From Acanthamoeba sp. SK_2022b (Eukaryota > Discosea > Longamoebia > Acanthamoebidae): a stretch of 64,000 nt of DNA. The position numbers were made by a program, and so were the translations under genes. Within the stretch, counting starts at the first letter, position 1; each line of letters opens with the position of its first letter. Below are positions 20,666 to 29,545 of the stretch, piece after piece. The notes beneath the pieces are model-generated. The model searched no databases and had not been told where the DNA came from. It saw only the letters and a list, made by a program, of their open reading frames with translations. Where the stretch lies: assembly GCA_027943245.1 (NCBI GenBank), contig JANDJZ010001747.1:304237-368236 (forward strand), read 5' to 3'.

Positions 20666-20683
20666 ATACTATTTAACTAGTAC
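20666..20683. promoter_or_regulatory. TrpR operator of trpR
   Basis: On the minus strand GTACTAGTTAAATAGTAT closely matches the TrpR consensus GNACTAGTTAACTAGTNC. It is 14 bp upstream of the trpR start and fits the autoregulation known in E. coli. Confidence 0.82.
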
Positions 20684-20709
20684 AGCAGCATACCATAGGG
20701 CCGTCAAAA

Positions 20710-22638
20710 TCAATAACGTCTCTGCCACTCGGCGTCGGTCAGCACCTTGGCCGGCCGGTGCGTCAGATAGCGGTAAAACGCGTCATAGGCCAACACGTTC
20801 TTGACGTAGCCGCGGGTTTCCGAGAACGGAATGCTTTCGATAAACGCTACCGGATCGATCCGCCCTGAGCTGTTGCCCAGCCAGGTGTTCACCCGCGACG
20901 GGCCGGCGTTATAGGCGGCGGTCGACAGGATGCGGTTGCGGCCGAACTGCTGATAGACCGACTCCAGATAGCTGGTGCCGATGGTGATGTTGGTCTGCGG
21001 ATCAAACAGCTGGCTCGGGCCGACGTAACCGGGGATGTTGAACATCTGCACCGTATGCTGCGCGGTGCGCGGCATCACCTGCATCAGGCCGGAAGCGCCA
21101 ACCGGCGACTGTGCCTTCGGATTCCAGGCGCTCTCCTGACGCGCTATCGCCATCGCATAGCTGGTGGTGATCCCCTTGTCATCGGTGGCGCGGCGGAACT
21201 CCTGCGGCCAGGCGACCGGGAAGCGTTCCTCCAGGTGATCCCACAGCTTGCCGACGATGGTCGCCTGCACGCTCAGATCGGCCCATTTTTGCTCAAAGGC
21301 GTAACGCGCCAGCGCCTCTTGTTCCGGCCGGCTGCGGCTGGCGACGTAGGAGCCCCACTCGCTGCGGGCCAGGTTGTCCATATTCCAGTACATCAGCTCG
21401 CGCACCCGGGCGACTTCCGGCCCGTCGGTCAGCGACGCGCGCGGCTTGGCCGCCACCGCCACCATCACCGGATAAGTGGCGTTCAGCTTCTGCGCCGCCA
21501 CCATCGGATAGAAGCCGCGTTCGGTCATCAGGTTACGCAATATCTCCTCGCCTTCGGCGCGTTTCCCTTCGTCCATCAGTTGACTGGCGCGCCAGTAGCG
21601 CCACTCATCCTTGTTGCGCGACTCTTCCGGCAGGCGCGCCAGCCAGGTCGCCACGCCCTGCCGATCGCCGTTGCCCAGCGCCATGCGCACCCGGCGCTCC
21701 AGCAGAGAAGGCGAACGGCTGCGCAGGATCACCTGATCACGCCACTGCGCCTGTTCAAAGGTGGCATCGCTGCCCATCAGGCGCCAGGCCACCGCCTCTT
21801 CCAGCCCCAGCCGCTCGTCGTCGCTCATTTTCTGCAGCCGCGCAAGCGTCGGGATCATCGCCCGCGCGTTTTCCACATCCTGCCGCGCCAGGCGCTCAAA
21901 GGCGATGCCGGTGGCGGCGCGGGTAAAGTCGGTCGGCCCCACGCTGCGGGCGAAGGCTTCCACGGTGGTCGGATCGTTTTGCAAGCGCACCAGGGCGTTG
22001 CCCATGGTCTGGTAGTCGGCCGGCAGTTGGCTGTAGAGGTTGCTGACCAGTGAACTGTTACCCTCTTTCAGCGCCAGCTTCATGCGCGCCAGAATATCGA
22101 GCGGCGTCTGCTTGCCAGCGCCGCGCCAGACGCTGAACAGCCGATCGCAAGCGCTCGGCAGCGTTTTGCCGTTCAGCCACAGTTCGTCGGCGCCGCTCCA
22201 GGCCGCCTGCTGATCGCCGGTGGCCCACTTGGCGTAGTAATAGTTGCAGCGCGCCGCCACCGGTTTGGGCGGCTGCGGGCTGAAGGCCAACAGGGTGCGC
22301 CAGTCTTCGCGACGCGCCAGCTCATTGACGAAGCGCGGCGCCAGTGATTTCGCCGGCGGCAGCGTCGGGTTGCGTTTGATAAAGTCGTTCACCTCGGAGA
22401 ACCCCGCCTGACTCAGATCCTGCGTCAGCTCGCGGTATTCCAGGTAAGGATAAAGCGGGTAATCGCGCAGCGTCGGCATCAGCTGCGCCACCACGTCCAT
22501 CTGATTGCCGTCCCACGCCTGTTTGATCTGCTGGTAACGCTGACGTTGCGCATCCAGAGAATCCGCCAGCGCCGCGCCGGAAAACGCCGTCAGGCACAGC
22601 CCCATCGCCAACAGCCGTCGCTTGTCCACCTTGACCAT
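20710..22638 (-). CDS. slt: Soluble lytic murein transglycosylase Slt70
   Basis: Periplasmic exo-transglycosylase that cleaves MurNAc-GlcNAc bonds, releasing 1,6-anhydromuropeptides for cell-wall recycling. The 642 aa have a signal peptide (to about residue 25, ALA), a long alpha-helical superhelix, and a C-terminal lysozyme-like domain with the catalytic glutamate in AIARQESAWNPKAQSPVGAS and the GLMQVMPRTAQ and AAYNAGPSRVNTWL motifs. It follows trpR as in E. coli. Confidence 0.97.
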   Translation of the reverse strand: MVKVDKRRLLAMGLCLTAFSGAALADSLDAQRQRYQQIKQAWDGNQMDVVAQLMPTLRDYPLYPYLEYRELTQDLSQAGFSEVNDFIKRNPTLPPAKSLAPRFVNELARREDWRTLLAFSPQPPKPVAARCNYYYAKWATGDQQAAWSGADELWLNGKTLPSACDRLFSVWRGAGKQTPLDILARMKLALKEGNSSLVSNLYSQLPADYQTMGNALVRLQNDPTTVEAFARSVGPTDFTRAATGIAFERLARQDVENARAMIPTLARLQKMSDDERLGLEEAVAWRLMGSDATFEQAQWRDQVILRSRSPSLLERRVRMALGNGDRQGVATWLARLPEESRNKDEWRYWRASQLMDEGKRAEGEEILRNLMTERGFYPMVAAQKLNATYPVMVAVAAKPRASLTDGPEVARVRELMYWNMDNLARSEWGSYVASRSRPEQEALARYAFEQKWADLSVQATIVGKLWDHLEERFPVAWPQEFRRATDDKGITTSYAMAIARQESAWNPKAQSPVGASGLMQVMPRTAQHTVQMFNIPGYVGPSQLFDPQTNITIGTSYLESVYQQFGRNRILSTAAYNAGPSRVNTWLGNSSGRIDPVAFIESIPFSETRGYVKNVLAYDAFYRYLTHRPAKVLTDAEWQRRY

Positions 22639-23277
22639 CCTCGCTCTTTCCTCACTGGTTATACCGCAGGAGCCGCCCAGCTCCCCGGTGACCGCCGCGC
22701 CACGGCGCCGCGGGACAAAATAAAGCCGGGCGCACGGCCCGGACGCAGATATCTACCATAGACAGCGCAATCGCTTATCCATTCAATACTGTAGAAGAAG
22801 AAGTGTATCGCCATGACGGGAGCCAGGTAAAAAACGTTTACTTTGGCTGACAAATCAGGCCGGCGGGATATTTCCAGCTACCGGATTTTTATTAGCCGTC
22901 CCGGTGCTTATTGGAGAAGTAAAATACTTTTTAATTATTAGCTATCACATTATTACATTTTCGAAATGACGCAGTCGTTGCGCAAATCGCCTGACAGCTG
23001 GCCAAACGCGCCAACTTTGCAGAAAAGCGGTGGCAAACCCGGGTAGGCATTTTTATACTATCAAAAATAAGTAGGATAATTCCGAGAAAACAGCACATAA
23101 AGCGCCCAACGAAGACATCTTATAATACAATCCGCGCCAATTATGGGTTAGATAGTGTTCATTAGGCAGTGCGACTGACAGCTTTCAGCAAAACGATTGT
23201 CCCTTCAAGCGGGCCGGATTTTTCCTTGTCAGGCCACGGCCTGCGGGCGGTGGATCAGGCCGGAATGGCGGGTGAAA
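22639..23277. other. Intergenic region between slt and yfiRNB
   Basis: About 640 bp separating divergent genes. A GC hairpin near 22725-22742 lies upstream of slt. The stretch 22900-23140 is AT-rich and probably carries the yfiRNB promoter. A frame open from TTG 23197 is an N-terminal extension of yfiR that I do not accept. No regulatory site recognised. Confidence 0.5.
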
Positions 23278-23883
23278 ATGGCAAGTAAGACCGCGATAGC
23301 GATGCGTTGCGCAAAAAGCCCCGTGCCGGGCTTCCATGCCGCACGCCTGAATATCGGTCGCCTGTTGCTGATCGTTTTGTTGGTGCTGCTGACGTTGCCC
23401 GGGCCTGCGCGCGCCGCCGATGATCCCTATCAAAAGCGCACGCACGCCGTAACGACCGTGGTGGTCGGCATCATCAGCTACGCCCGCTGGTCGCGTGAAC
23501 CCAATCCGATCCGGTTGTGCGTGACCGCACCCACCCAGTATGCCGAAGGGTTGTTCGATCCGATCCTGCTCAGCGCCCCGCGTCCGATTAAAGCCGAGCG
23601 CGTGCCGTTCGACAGCCCAACGCTGAGTACCGGCTGCGATGTTATCTGCTTAGGGAACATCACCGCCGCGCAGAGACAAAATTTCATGCAGCGCATTTCC
23701 GGCAACTCCATTCTCAGCATCAGCGAGAACGATAGCGAATGCTCCGCCGGCAGCGCATTTTGCCTGCAGATCGATGGGGATCAGGCCAGCTTCAAGGTCA
23801 ACCTGGACGCCCTGGCGCGCAGCGGCGTGCGCGTCCACCCCAACGTGCTGCAGCTGGCACGCAAACAGGCGCCGCCGCTATGA
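23278..23883 (+). CDS. yfiR: Periplasmic repressor YfiR of diguanylate cyclase YfiN
   Basis: In the YfiBNR system, YfiR sits in the periplasm and holds the inner-membrane cyclase YfiN inactive. The mature region shows the DUF4154 pattern: KRTHAVTTVVVGIISYARW, then two disulphide-type cysteine pairs (LCVTAP; GCDVICLGN; ECSAGSAFCLQ). A hydrophobic signal segment ends in PGPARA-ADD. The start is uncertain: ATG 23278 (201 aa) or ATG 23302 (193 aa), both with weak ribosome sites. Its TGA overlaps the yfiN ATG (ATGA), so the two are coupled. Confidence 0.85.
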   Translation: MASKTAIAMRCAKSPVPGFHAARLNIGRLLLIVLLVLLTLPGPARAADDPYQKRTHAVTTVVVGIISYARWSREPNPIRLCVTAPTQYAEGLFDPILLSAPRPIKAERVPFDSPTLSTGCDVICLGNITAAQRQNFMQRISGNSILSISENDSECSAGSAFCLQIDGDQASFKVNLDALARSGVRVHPNVLQLARKQAPPL

Positions 23884-25127
23884 GGCTGTTGCGTAAAAAC
23901 CGTTCCGGCAATGCGCGCCCGACGCTGGGCCGAGTGCTGCAGCGGGTGCATCTTGGGCTGGCGCTGATCGCCGTCGGCACCGCCGGCATCTTTTTGACGC
24001 TGGTGGCGCTGTTTGCACTGCGCGCCTATGCCAACCACAACCTGCACCTGATCGCGCGCTCCATCAGTTATACCGTCGAGGCCGCCGTGGTGTTTGAAGA
24101 CCGCACCGCCGCGCGCGAGGCGCTGATGCTGATCGCCTCCAACGAAGAAGTATCGGACGCGCGGATCCTCGACAACAACGGCAAGATGCTGGCCAACTGG
24201 CGCCATCCCACCGATGGGCCGCTGCACGGCCTGGAGCAGATCGTCGCACACTGGGCGCTGCCCGAACCGGTCATCCTGCCCATCACCCACGAGGGTAAGC
24301 AGGTCGGCCAGGTCTGGCTGAGCGGCAACGGCGGCAGCCTGCTGCGTTTCCTGTTGCGCGGCATGGTCGGCATGATCGCCTGCCTGGTGCTCAGTACCTT
24401 GTGCGCCCTGGTGTTGTCGCGCCGTATGCTGGTCGGCATCGTCAGTTCGCTGGACGACATCGCCAACGTGGCGCACGCGGTGCGCCGCGATCGCACCTTC
24501 GGCCTGCGGGTGCCGTCGGCGCCGATCGCCGAGCTGCATGAGCTCAGCAACGATTTCAACGGCTTGCTCGACGAGCTGGAGGCCTGGCAGGCCCACCTGA
24601 AGCAGGAGAACGACTCGCTGGCCCACCGGGCGACGCACGACAGCCTGACCGGCTTGCCGAATCGCGCCTTCTTCGAAGGGCGGCTGAGCCGCGCCCTGGG
24701 CGATATCGAGCCGCCGGCAAAATTGGCGGTGCTGTTTATCGACGGCGATCGCTTCAAGGAAGTGAACGACAGTTACGGCCACGCCGCAGGCGATGCGGTG
24801 CTGACCACCATTGCCGGACGCATTCGCGCGCAGCTGCGCGAGACCGATCTGGTCGCGCGTCTGGGCGGGGATGAATTCGCCGTGCTGCTGGCGCCGGTAC
24901 ACGGCACGGAAGATGTCCTGCAGATCGCTGACAACATCATCGACTGCATGACGCAACCGGTCATTTTGCCGAACGACGAGGCGGTCATTACCTCTCTGAG
25001 TATCGGTATTGCGCTGTACCCTGATCACGCCTCGACGCCTCAGGGTCTTTTGCACGAAGCTGACGATGCGATGTATCAGGCAAAGCATCGTTATAACGGA
25101 GGCTGGCGGCTGGCTATACATAAATAA
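23880..25127 (+). CDS. yfiN: Membrane diguanylate cyclase YfiN (DgcN)
   Basis: Makes cyclic di-GMP from two GTP, promoting adhesion and biofilm and reducing motility in bacteria where it has been studied. The 415 aa show a first transmembrane helix (about 26-48), a periplasmic sensor region, a second helix (about 161-180), a HAMP linker, DSLTGLPNRAFFEGRL and an intact GGDEF active site at 329-333. A product-inhibition I-site RETD is at 320-323, five residues upstream. It sits between repressor yfiR and lipoprotein yfiB in one operon, the canonical tripartite arrangement. Confidence 0.93.
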   Translation: MRLLRKNRSGNARPTLGRVLQRVHLGLALIAVGTAGIFLTLVALFALRAYANHNLHLIARSISYTVEAAVVFEDRTAAREALMLIASNEEVSDARILDNNGKMLANWRHPTDGPLHGLEQIVAHWALPEPVILPITHEGKQVGQVWLSGNGGSLLRFLLRGMVGMIACLVLSTLCALVLSRRMLVGIVSSLDDIANVAHAVRRDRTFGLRVPSAPIAELHELSNDFNGLLDELEAWQAHLKQENDSLAHRATHDSLTGLPNRAFFEGRLSRALGDIEPPAKLAVLFIDGDRFKEVNDSYGHAAGDAVLTTIAGRIRAQLRETDLVARLGGDEFAVLLAPVHGTEDVLQIADNIIDCMTQPVILPNDEAVITSLSIGIALYPDHASTPQGLLHEADDAMYQAKHRYNGGWRLAIHK

Positions 25128-25165
25128 GAGCCCCGGCTATAACACTTGAACTAGGGATTTTGACT

Positions 25166-25663
25166 ATGATACAGCAACTGTTTAAAGGTCGTTTTTCACT
25201 GCTGACGATGGTGTTCGTCGCCCTGCTGGCGCTCGCCGGCTGCCAGAGCAAGCCGCAGGGCCTGACGCCCGAGCAGATCGCGCTGCTGCAATCGCAGGGC
25301 TTCAAGCTGACCGATAACGGCTGGGAGTTTGGCCTGTCGGATAAGGTGCTGTTCGGCAACAACATCGGCAAGCTGAACCCGGAAAGCACCGAGACGGTGC
25401 AGAAGATGGGCCGTGCGCTGCTGAGCGTCGGCATCACCAAGTTCCGCCTGGACGGCCATACCGACAACTACGGTGAAGACAGCTATAACGATCAGCTCTC
25501 CCTGCGCCGCGCCGATGCGGTGGCCGATCTGCTGGCCAGCGTCGGCATTCCGCGCGCCAATATCGAAACCCGCGGCATGGGCAAGCGCGATCCCGTTGCC
25601 GATAACCGCACCTCCAGCGGCCGCGCGGAAAACCGCCGCGTCGCGATCGTCGTCACGCCATAA
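25166..25663 (+). CDS. yfiB: OmpA-like lipoprotein YfiB
   Basis: Outer-membrane lipoprotein which, when activated, sequesters YfiR and so releases the cyclase YfiN. The 165 aa have a lipobox LALAGC with the lipid-modified cysteine at residue 26, and an OmpA-C peptidoglycan-binding domain (LDGHTDNYGEDSYNDQLSLRRA, then NRTSSGRAENRRVAIVV). ATG 25166 follows an AGGGA site; the TTG two codons earlier is less likely. Third gene of yfiRNB. Confidence 0.92.
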   Translation: MIQQLFKGRFSLLTMVFVALLALAGCQSKPQGLTPEQIALLQSQGFKLTDNGWEFGLSDKVLFGNNIGKLNPESTETVQKMGRALLSVGITKFRLDGHTDNYGEDSYNDQLSLRRADAVADLLASVGIPRANIETRGMGKRDPVADNRTSSGRAENRRVAIVVTP

Positions 25664-25805
25664 GCCACCAATATGCGCCTTTATCGGCGCATAAACGGTT
25701 ATACTTAGCGATCGCTGAGCGATGTCTGGGATCCGAGATCGAAACGGGCTACACTCATGCCGCCAGACATCCTATAAATACTGATATAGAGAGGCTTAGA
25801 GCAAC

Positions 25806-27473
25806 GTGGCTCAATACGTCTATACCATGCACCGCGTCGGCAAGGTCGTACCGCCGAAGCGTCATATTTTGAAAAACATCTCCCTGAGCTTCTTCCCTGG
25901 GGCCAAAATCGGCGTACTGGGCCTGAACGGCGCCGGTAAGTCCACCCTGCTGCGCATCATGGCCGGCATCGATACCGACATCGAAGGGGAAGCGCGCCCG
26001 CAGCCGGGCATCAAGATCGGTTACCTGCCGCAGGAGCCGCAGCTTAACCTCGAACACACCGTACGTGAGTCGGTGGAAGAAGCGCTGGCGGAAGTGGTCG
26101 GCGCGCTGAAACGCCTGGACGAAGTGTACGCGCTGTACGCGGAAGAAGGCGCAGACTTCGACAAGCTGGCCGCCGAACAGGGCCGCCTGGAAGAGATCAT
26201 TCAGGCGCACGACGGTCACAACCTCAACGCCCAACTGGAACGCGCCGCCGATGCGCTGCGCCTGCCGGACTGGGACGCCAAAATCGCCCACCTGTCCGGG
26301 GGTGAGCGCCGCCGCGTAGCGCTGTGCCGCCTGCTGCTCGAAAAACCGGACATGCTGCTGCTGGACGAACCGACCAACCACCTGGACGCCGAGTCCGTGG
26401 CCTGGCTGGAACGCTTCCTGCACGATTTCGAAGGCACCGTGGTGGCGATCACCCACGACCGTTACTTCCTGGATAACGTGGCCGGCTGGATCCTCGAACT
26501 GGACCGCGGCGAGGGCATTCCATGGGAAGGCAACTACTCTTCCTGGCTGGAGCAGAAAGACGCGCGTCTGGCGCAGGAAGCGTCCGCCGAAGCCGCTCGT
26601 CGTAAGTCGATCGAGAAAGAGCTGGAGTGGGTGCGTCAGGGTGCCAAAGGCCGTCAGTCCAAAGGCAAGGCCCGTTTGGCCCGCTTCGAAGAGCTGAACA
26701 ACACCGAATACCAGAAACGCAACGAAACCAACGAACTGTTCATTCCACCTGGCGCACGCCTGGGCGATAAAGTGGTCGAAGTCAGCAACCTGCGCAAGTC
26801 CTACGGCGACCGCCTGCTGATCGACGACCTGTCGTTCTCTGTGCCGAAAGGGGCAATCGTCGGCATCATCGGCCCGAACGGCGCGGGTAAATCCACGCTG
26901 TTCCGCATGATGTCCGGTCAGGAACAGCCTGACTCCGGCAGCATCGTGCTGGGTGATACCGTCAAGCTGGCGTCCGTCGATCAGTTCCGCGACAGCATGG
27001 ACGGCTCGAAAACCGTGTGGGAAGAAGTCTCCGGCGGGCAGGACATCATGCGCATCGGCAACACCGAGATGCCGAGCCGCGCCTATGTCGGCCGCTTCAA
27101 CTTCAAGGGCGTCGATCAGGGCAAACGCGTGGGCGAACTGTCCGGCGGTGAGCGTGGCCGTCTGCACCTGGCCAAGCTGCTGCAGGTTGGCGGCAACGTG
27201 CTGCTGCTCGATGAACCGACCAACGACCTGGATATCGAAACCCTGCGCGCGCTGGAAAACGCCCTGCTGGAATTCCCTGGCTGCGCCATGGTGATCTCGC
27301 ACGACCGTTGGTTCCTCGACCGTATCGCCACCCACATCCTGGACTACCAGGACGAGGGCAAGGTGGAATTCTTCGAAGGCAACTTCACCGAGTACGAAGA
27401 GTACAAGAAGCGTACGCTGGGCGCCGACGCGCTCGAGCCGCACCGCATCAAGTACAAGAAGATCGCCAAGTAA
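25806..27473 (+). CDS. ettA: Energy-dependent translational throttle protein EttA
   Basis: ABC-F ATPase that binds the ribosomal E site and gates entry into elongation according to the ADP/ATP ratio. The 555 aa, same length as E. coli EttA, contain two Walker A motifs (GLNGAGKST; GPNGAGKST), two LSGGE signatures, and the P-site tRNA interaction linker between the domains. The start is GTG at 25806 (reads as MAQYVYTMHRVGKVVPPKRH). A strong terminator follows. Confidence 0.98.
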   Translation: MAQYVYTMHRVGKVVPPKRHILKNISLSFFPGAKIGVLGLNGAGKSTLLRIMAGIDTDIEGEARPQPGIKIGYLPQEPQLNLEHTVRESVEEALAEVVGALKRLDEVYALYAEEGADFDKLAAEQGRLEEIIQAHDGHNLNAQLERAADALRLPDWDAKIAHLSGGERRRVALCRLLLEKPDMLLLDEPTNHLDAESVAWLERFLHDFEGTVVAITHDRYFLDNVAGWILELDRGEGIPWEGNYSSWLEQKDARLAQEASAEAARRKSIEKELEWVRQGAKGRQSKGKARLARFEELNNTEYQKRNETNELFIPPGARLGDKVVEVSNLRKSYGDRLLIDDLSFSVPKGAIVGIIGPNGAGKSTLFRMMSGQEQPDSGSIVLGDTVKLASVDQFRDSMDGSKTVWEEVSGGQDIMRIGNTEMPSRAYVGRFNFKGVDQGKRVGELSGGERGRLHLAKLLQVGGNVLLLDEPTNDLDIETLRALENALLEFPGCAMVISHDRWFLDRIATHILDYQDEGKVEFFEGNFTEYEEYKKRTLGADALEPHRIKYKKIAK

Positions 27474-27480
27474 TCCCCCA

Positions 27481-27505
27481 GGCGCCGCATGCGGCGCCTT
27501 TTTTT
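27481..27505 (+). terminator. Terminator of ettA
   Basis: GGCGCCGCATGCGGCGCC, a perfect palindrome followed by seven Ts, 8 bp after the ettA stop. Confidence 0.92.
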
Positions 27506-28415
27506 ATTCCCGCGCCAGCTCGCGCGCGTAGTCGTCAAACGCCGGGTGCTGCAGCACCACATCGATAAAACAGGCCAGCGCTGGGGAATTCAGCTTGCGG
27601 CTCGGGTAGACCAGATACAGCTCATTACCCTCCGCGCGCCACGCCGGCAAGACTTCCACCAACAGCTTCTGCGCCACCACCTCGCGGCTGAGAAACGCCG
27701 GCAACAGCGTGATCCCCGCACCGGTGATAGCGCATTCACGCGCATACAGCAGGTTGTCGGTGGTGTGCGCCAGCGGCAGCTGCCAACGGTAGTAGTCGTC
27801 GCCACAGCGCAGGTTCCAGGCCGTCCAGGCGCGGTGGGCAATGCAGCGATGCTGTTGCAGCTGCTGCGGGTGTTCGATCGGCGGATGCTGCGCCAGATAG
27901 GACGGCGCCGCCAACAGATAGCGCGGCGCATACCCGAGACGGCGACCGATCAGCGAAGAATCCTGCGGCTTGCCGGTGCGCAACGCGGCATCGAAGCCTT
28001 CCTGTACCAGATCCACCATGGCATCGGACACCGACACCTCCAGCGAAACGTCCGGGTACTGGCGCTGAAAATCCGCCGCCAGCCGCGCCACCAGGGTAGC
28101 CCCCAGCCCGGCGGGCGTCGAGATGCGCAGGCGGCCGCTCGGGTTATCGCGCAGCCGCTGCAGCGCCAGATCGGCGCGTTCGGCGGCGGACATCATCGCC
28201 TGACAATGTTCCAGATAACGCTCACCGGCGAAGGTCAGGTTCAGCTGGCGCGTGGTGCGGTTGAGCAAGCGCAGCCCCAGCGTCTGTTCGAGCTGGCTGA
28301 TGCGCTGGCTAACGCTGGATTTCGGCAATCCCACGCGCTGTGCGGCGGCGGTGAAGCTGCCGCACTCCGCCACCAGCGCGAACAGCGCCATGTCCTGCAG
28401 CTGTTTGAATTCCAT
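27504..28415 (-). CDS. LysR-family transcriptional regulator
   Basis: LysR regulator of 303 aa with the N-terminal winged helix (FTAAAQRVGLPKSSVSQRISQLEQTLGLRLLNRTTRQL) and a substrate-binding domain of the CrgA/PA4203-like group (PSGRLRISTPAGLGATLVARL). It is divergent from an oxidoreductase gene 97 bp away, so it very likely controls that gene and itself. The effector is unknown. Confidence 0.9.
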   Translation of the reverse strand: MEFKQLQDMALFALVAECGSFTAAAQRVGLPKSSVSQRISQLEQTLGLRLLNRTTRQLNLTFAGERYLEHCQAMMSAAERADLALQRLRDNPSGRLRISTPAGLGATLVARLAADFQRQYPDVSLEVSVSDAMVDLVQEGFDAALRTGKPQDSSLIGRRLGYAPRYLLAAPSYLAQHPPIEHPQQLQQHRCIAHRAWTAWNLRCGDDYYRWQLPLAHTTDNLLYARECAITGAGITLLPAFLSREVVAQKLLVEVLPAWRAEGNELYLVYPSRKLNSPALACFIDVVLQHPAFDDYARELARE

Positions 28416-28512
28416 TGTTCACCTTAAACGAACACTCAGTTAGATATTGTCCATCTTATCACCCCACTGCCGCGGGTCTACACTGGGGGCATCATTTGAA
28501 AGGAGTACAATC

Positions 28513-29514
28513 ATGTCGATAAAAGCCATTGCCGTAGACCCGCAGAACCCCGCCGGTTTCATCGAAATTTCACCGGAGATGCCGGTTCCCGGCCAGTACG
28601 ATCTGCTGGTGGAGGTGAAAGCCGTGTCGGTCAACCCGGTGGACACCAAAGTGCACGCCGGTCTGCAGAAAAGCGGCCTGCAGCAGCCGCGCATTCTCGG
28701 CTGGGACGCCAGCGGCATCGTGGTGGGCGTGGGCAGCGGCGTCAGCGGCTTCAAGCCCGGCGATGAAGTCTGGTACGCCGGCGACATCACCCGCCCCGGC
28801 AGCAACAGCAGCCACCAGCTGATCGACTCACGCATCGCCGCGTACAAGCCGCGCAGCCTGAACTGGGCCGAGTCCGCCGCCCTGCCGCTCACCGCCCTCA
28901 CCGCCTGGGAGGCGCTGTTCGAACACCTGAACATTCAGAATGCGCCGGAGCACAAGACGCTGTTGATCATCGGCGGCGCCGGCGGAGTCGGCTCGCTGGC
29001 CATTCCGCTGGCCGCATTGCGCAGCAAGGTGAAAGTGATCGCCACCGCCTCAAGGCCGGAATCCGCCGCCTGGTGCCGTGAGCGCGGCGCCGATCTGGTG
29101 GTGGACTACCGCGATCTGAAGGGCAACCTGGCGCATCACGGCATCGAGCAGGTGGATTACATCCTGTGCCTGAACGATACCGACGGCCACTGGCCGGTGA
29201 TGGCCGAGCTGGTCGCGCCGCTGGGCCATATCTGCACCATCGTCGAGAACGCGCAGCCGTTGGATCAAAACGCGCTGAAGCTGAAAAGCGCCGCGCTGCA
29301 CTGGGAATTCATGTTCACCCGCAGCATGTTCACCACCCCGGACATCGCGCAGCAAGGCAAGATCCTGCAGCAGATGGCGCAGTTGCTGGACGAAGGCAAG
29401 CTGAGCACCACGCTGAGCGAAACCCTGCACGGGCTGTCGGTAGACACGCTGACCGCCGCGCATCGACAGTTGCTCGGCGGCCATATGCAAGGCAAGCTGG
29501 TTATCGCTTACTAA
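28513..29514 (+). CDS. Zinc-type alcohol dehydrogenase-like oxidoreductase (MDR/quinone reductase type)
   Basis: Medium-chain NADPH-dependent oxidoreductase of 333 aa related to the ZADH/quinone-reductase group (YogA/AdhB-like). The GroES-like N-terminus contains VEVKAVSVNPVDTKVHAG, and the nucleotide loop is LLIIGGAGGVGSLAIPLA. The zinc-binding cysteine cluster of classical alcohol dehydrogenases is missing, so a quinone or enone reductase activity is more likely. ATG 28513 follows AGGAG at 28501; an upstream ATG at 28447 lacks a site. The adjacent divergent LysR gene is the probable regulator. Confidence 0.87.
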   Translation: MSIKAIAVDPQNPAGFIEISPEMPVPGQYDLLVEVKAVSVNPVDTKVHAGLQKSGLQQPRILGWDASGIVVGVGSGVSGFKPGDEVWYAGDITRPGSNSSHQLIDSRIAAYKPRSLNWAESAALPLTALTAWEALFEHLNIQNAPEHKTLLIIGGAGGVGSLAIPLAALRSKVKVIATASRPESAAWCRERGADLVVDYRDLKGNLAHHGIEQVDYILCLNDTDGHWPVMAELVAPLGHICTIVENAQPLDQNALKLKSAALHWEFMFTRSMFTTPDIAQQGKILQQMAQLLDEGKLSTTLSETLHGLSVDTLTAAHRQLLGGHMQGKLVIAY

Positions 29515-29524
29515 GTCTGAATCG

Positions 29525-29545
29525 CGGCGGCGCCCTGCGCCGCCG
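29525..29545. terminator. Hairpin between convergent oxidoreductase and glycosyltransferase genes
   Basis: CGGCGGCGC-CCT-GCGCCGCCG, a 9-bp GC stem in a 31-bp gap between two stop codons. No strong T-run, so terminator function is inferred from position. Confidence 0.6.

Noticed and set aside
25755..27443. 562-codon minus-strand frame over ettA
   Set aside because: Antisense shadow of a conserved ABC-F gene in GC-rich DNA; no family resemblance.
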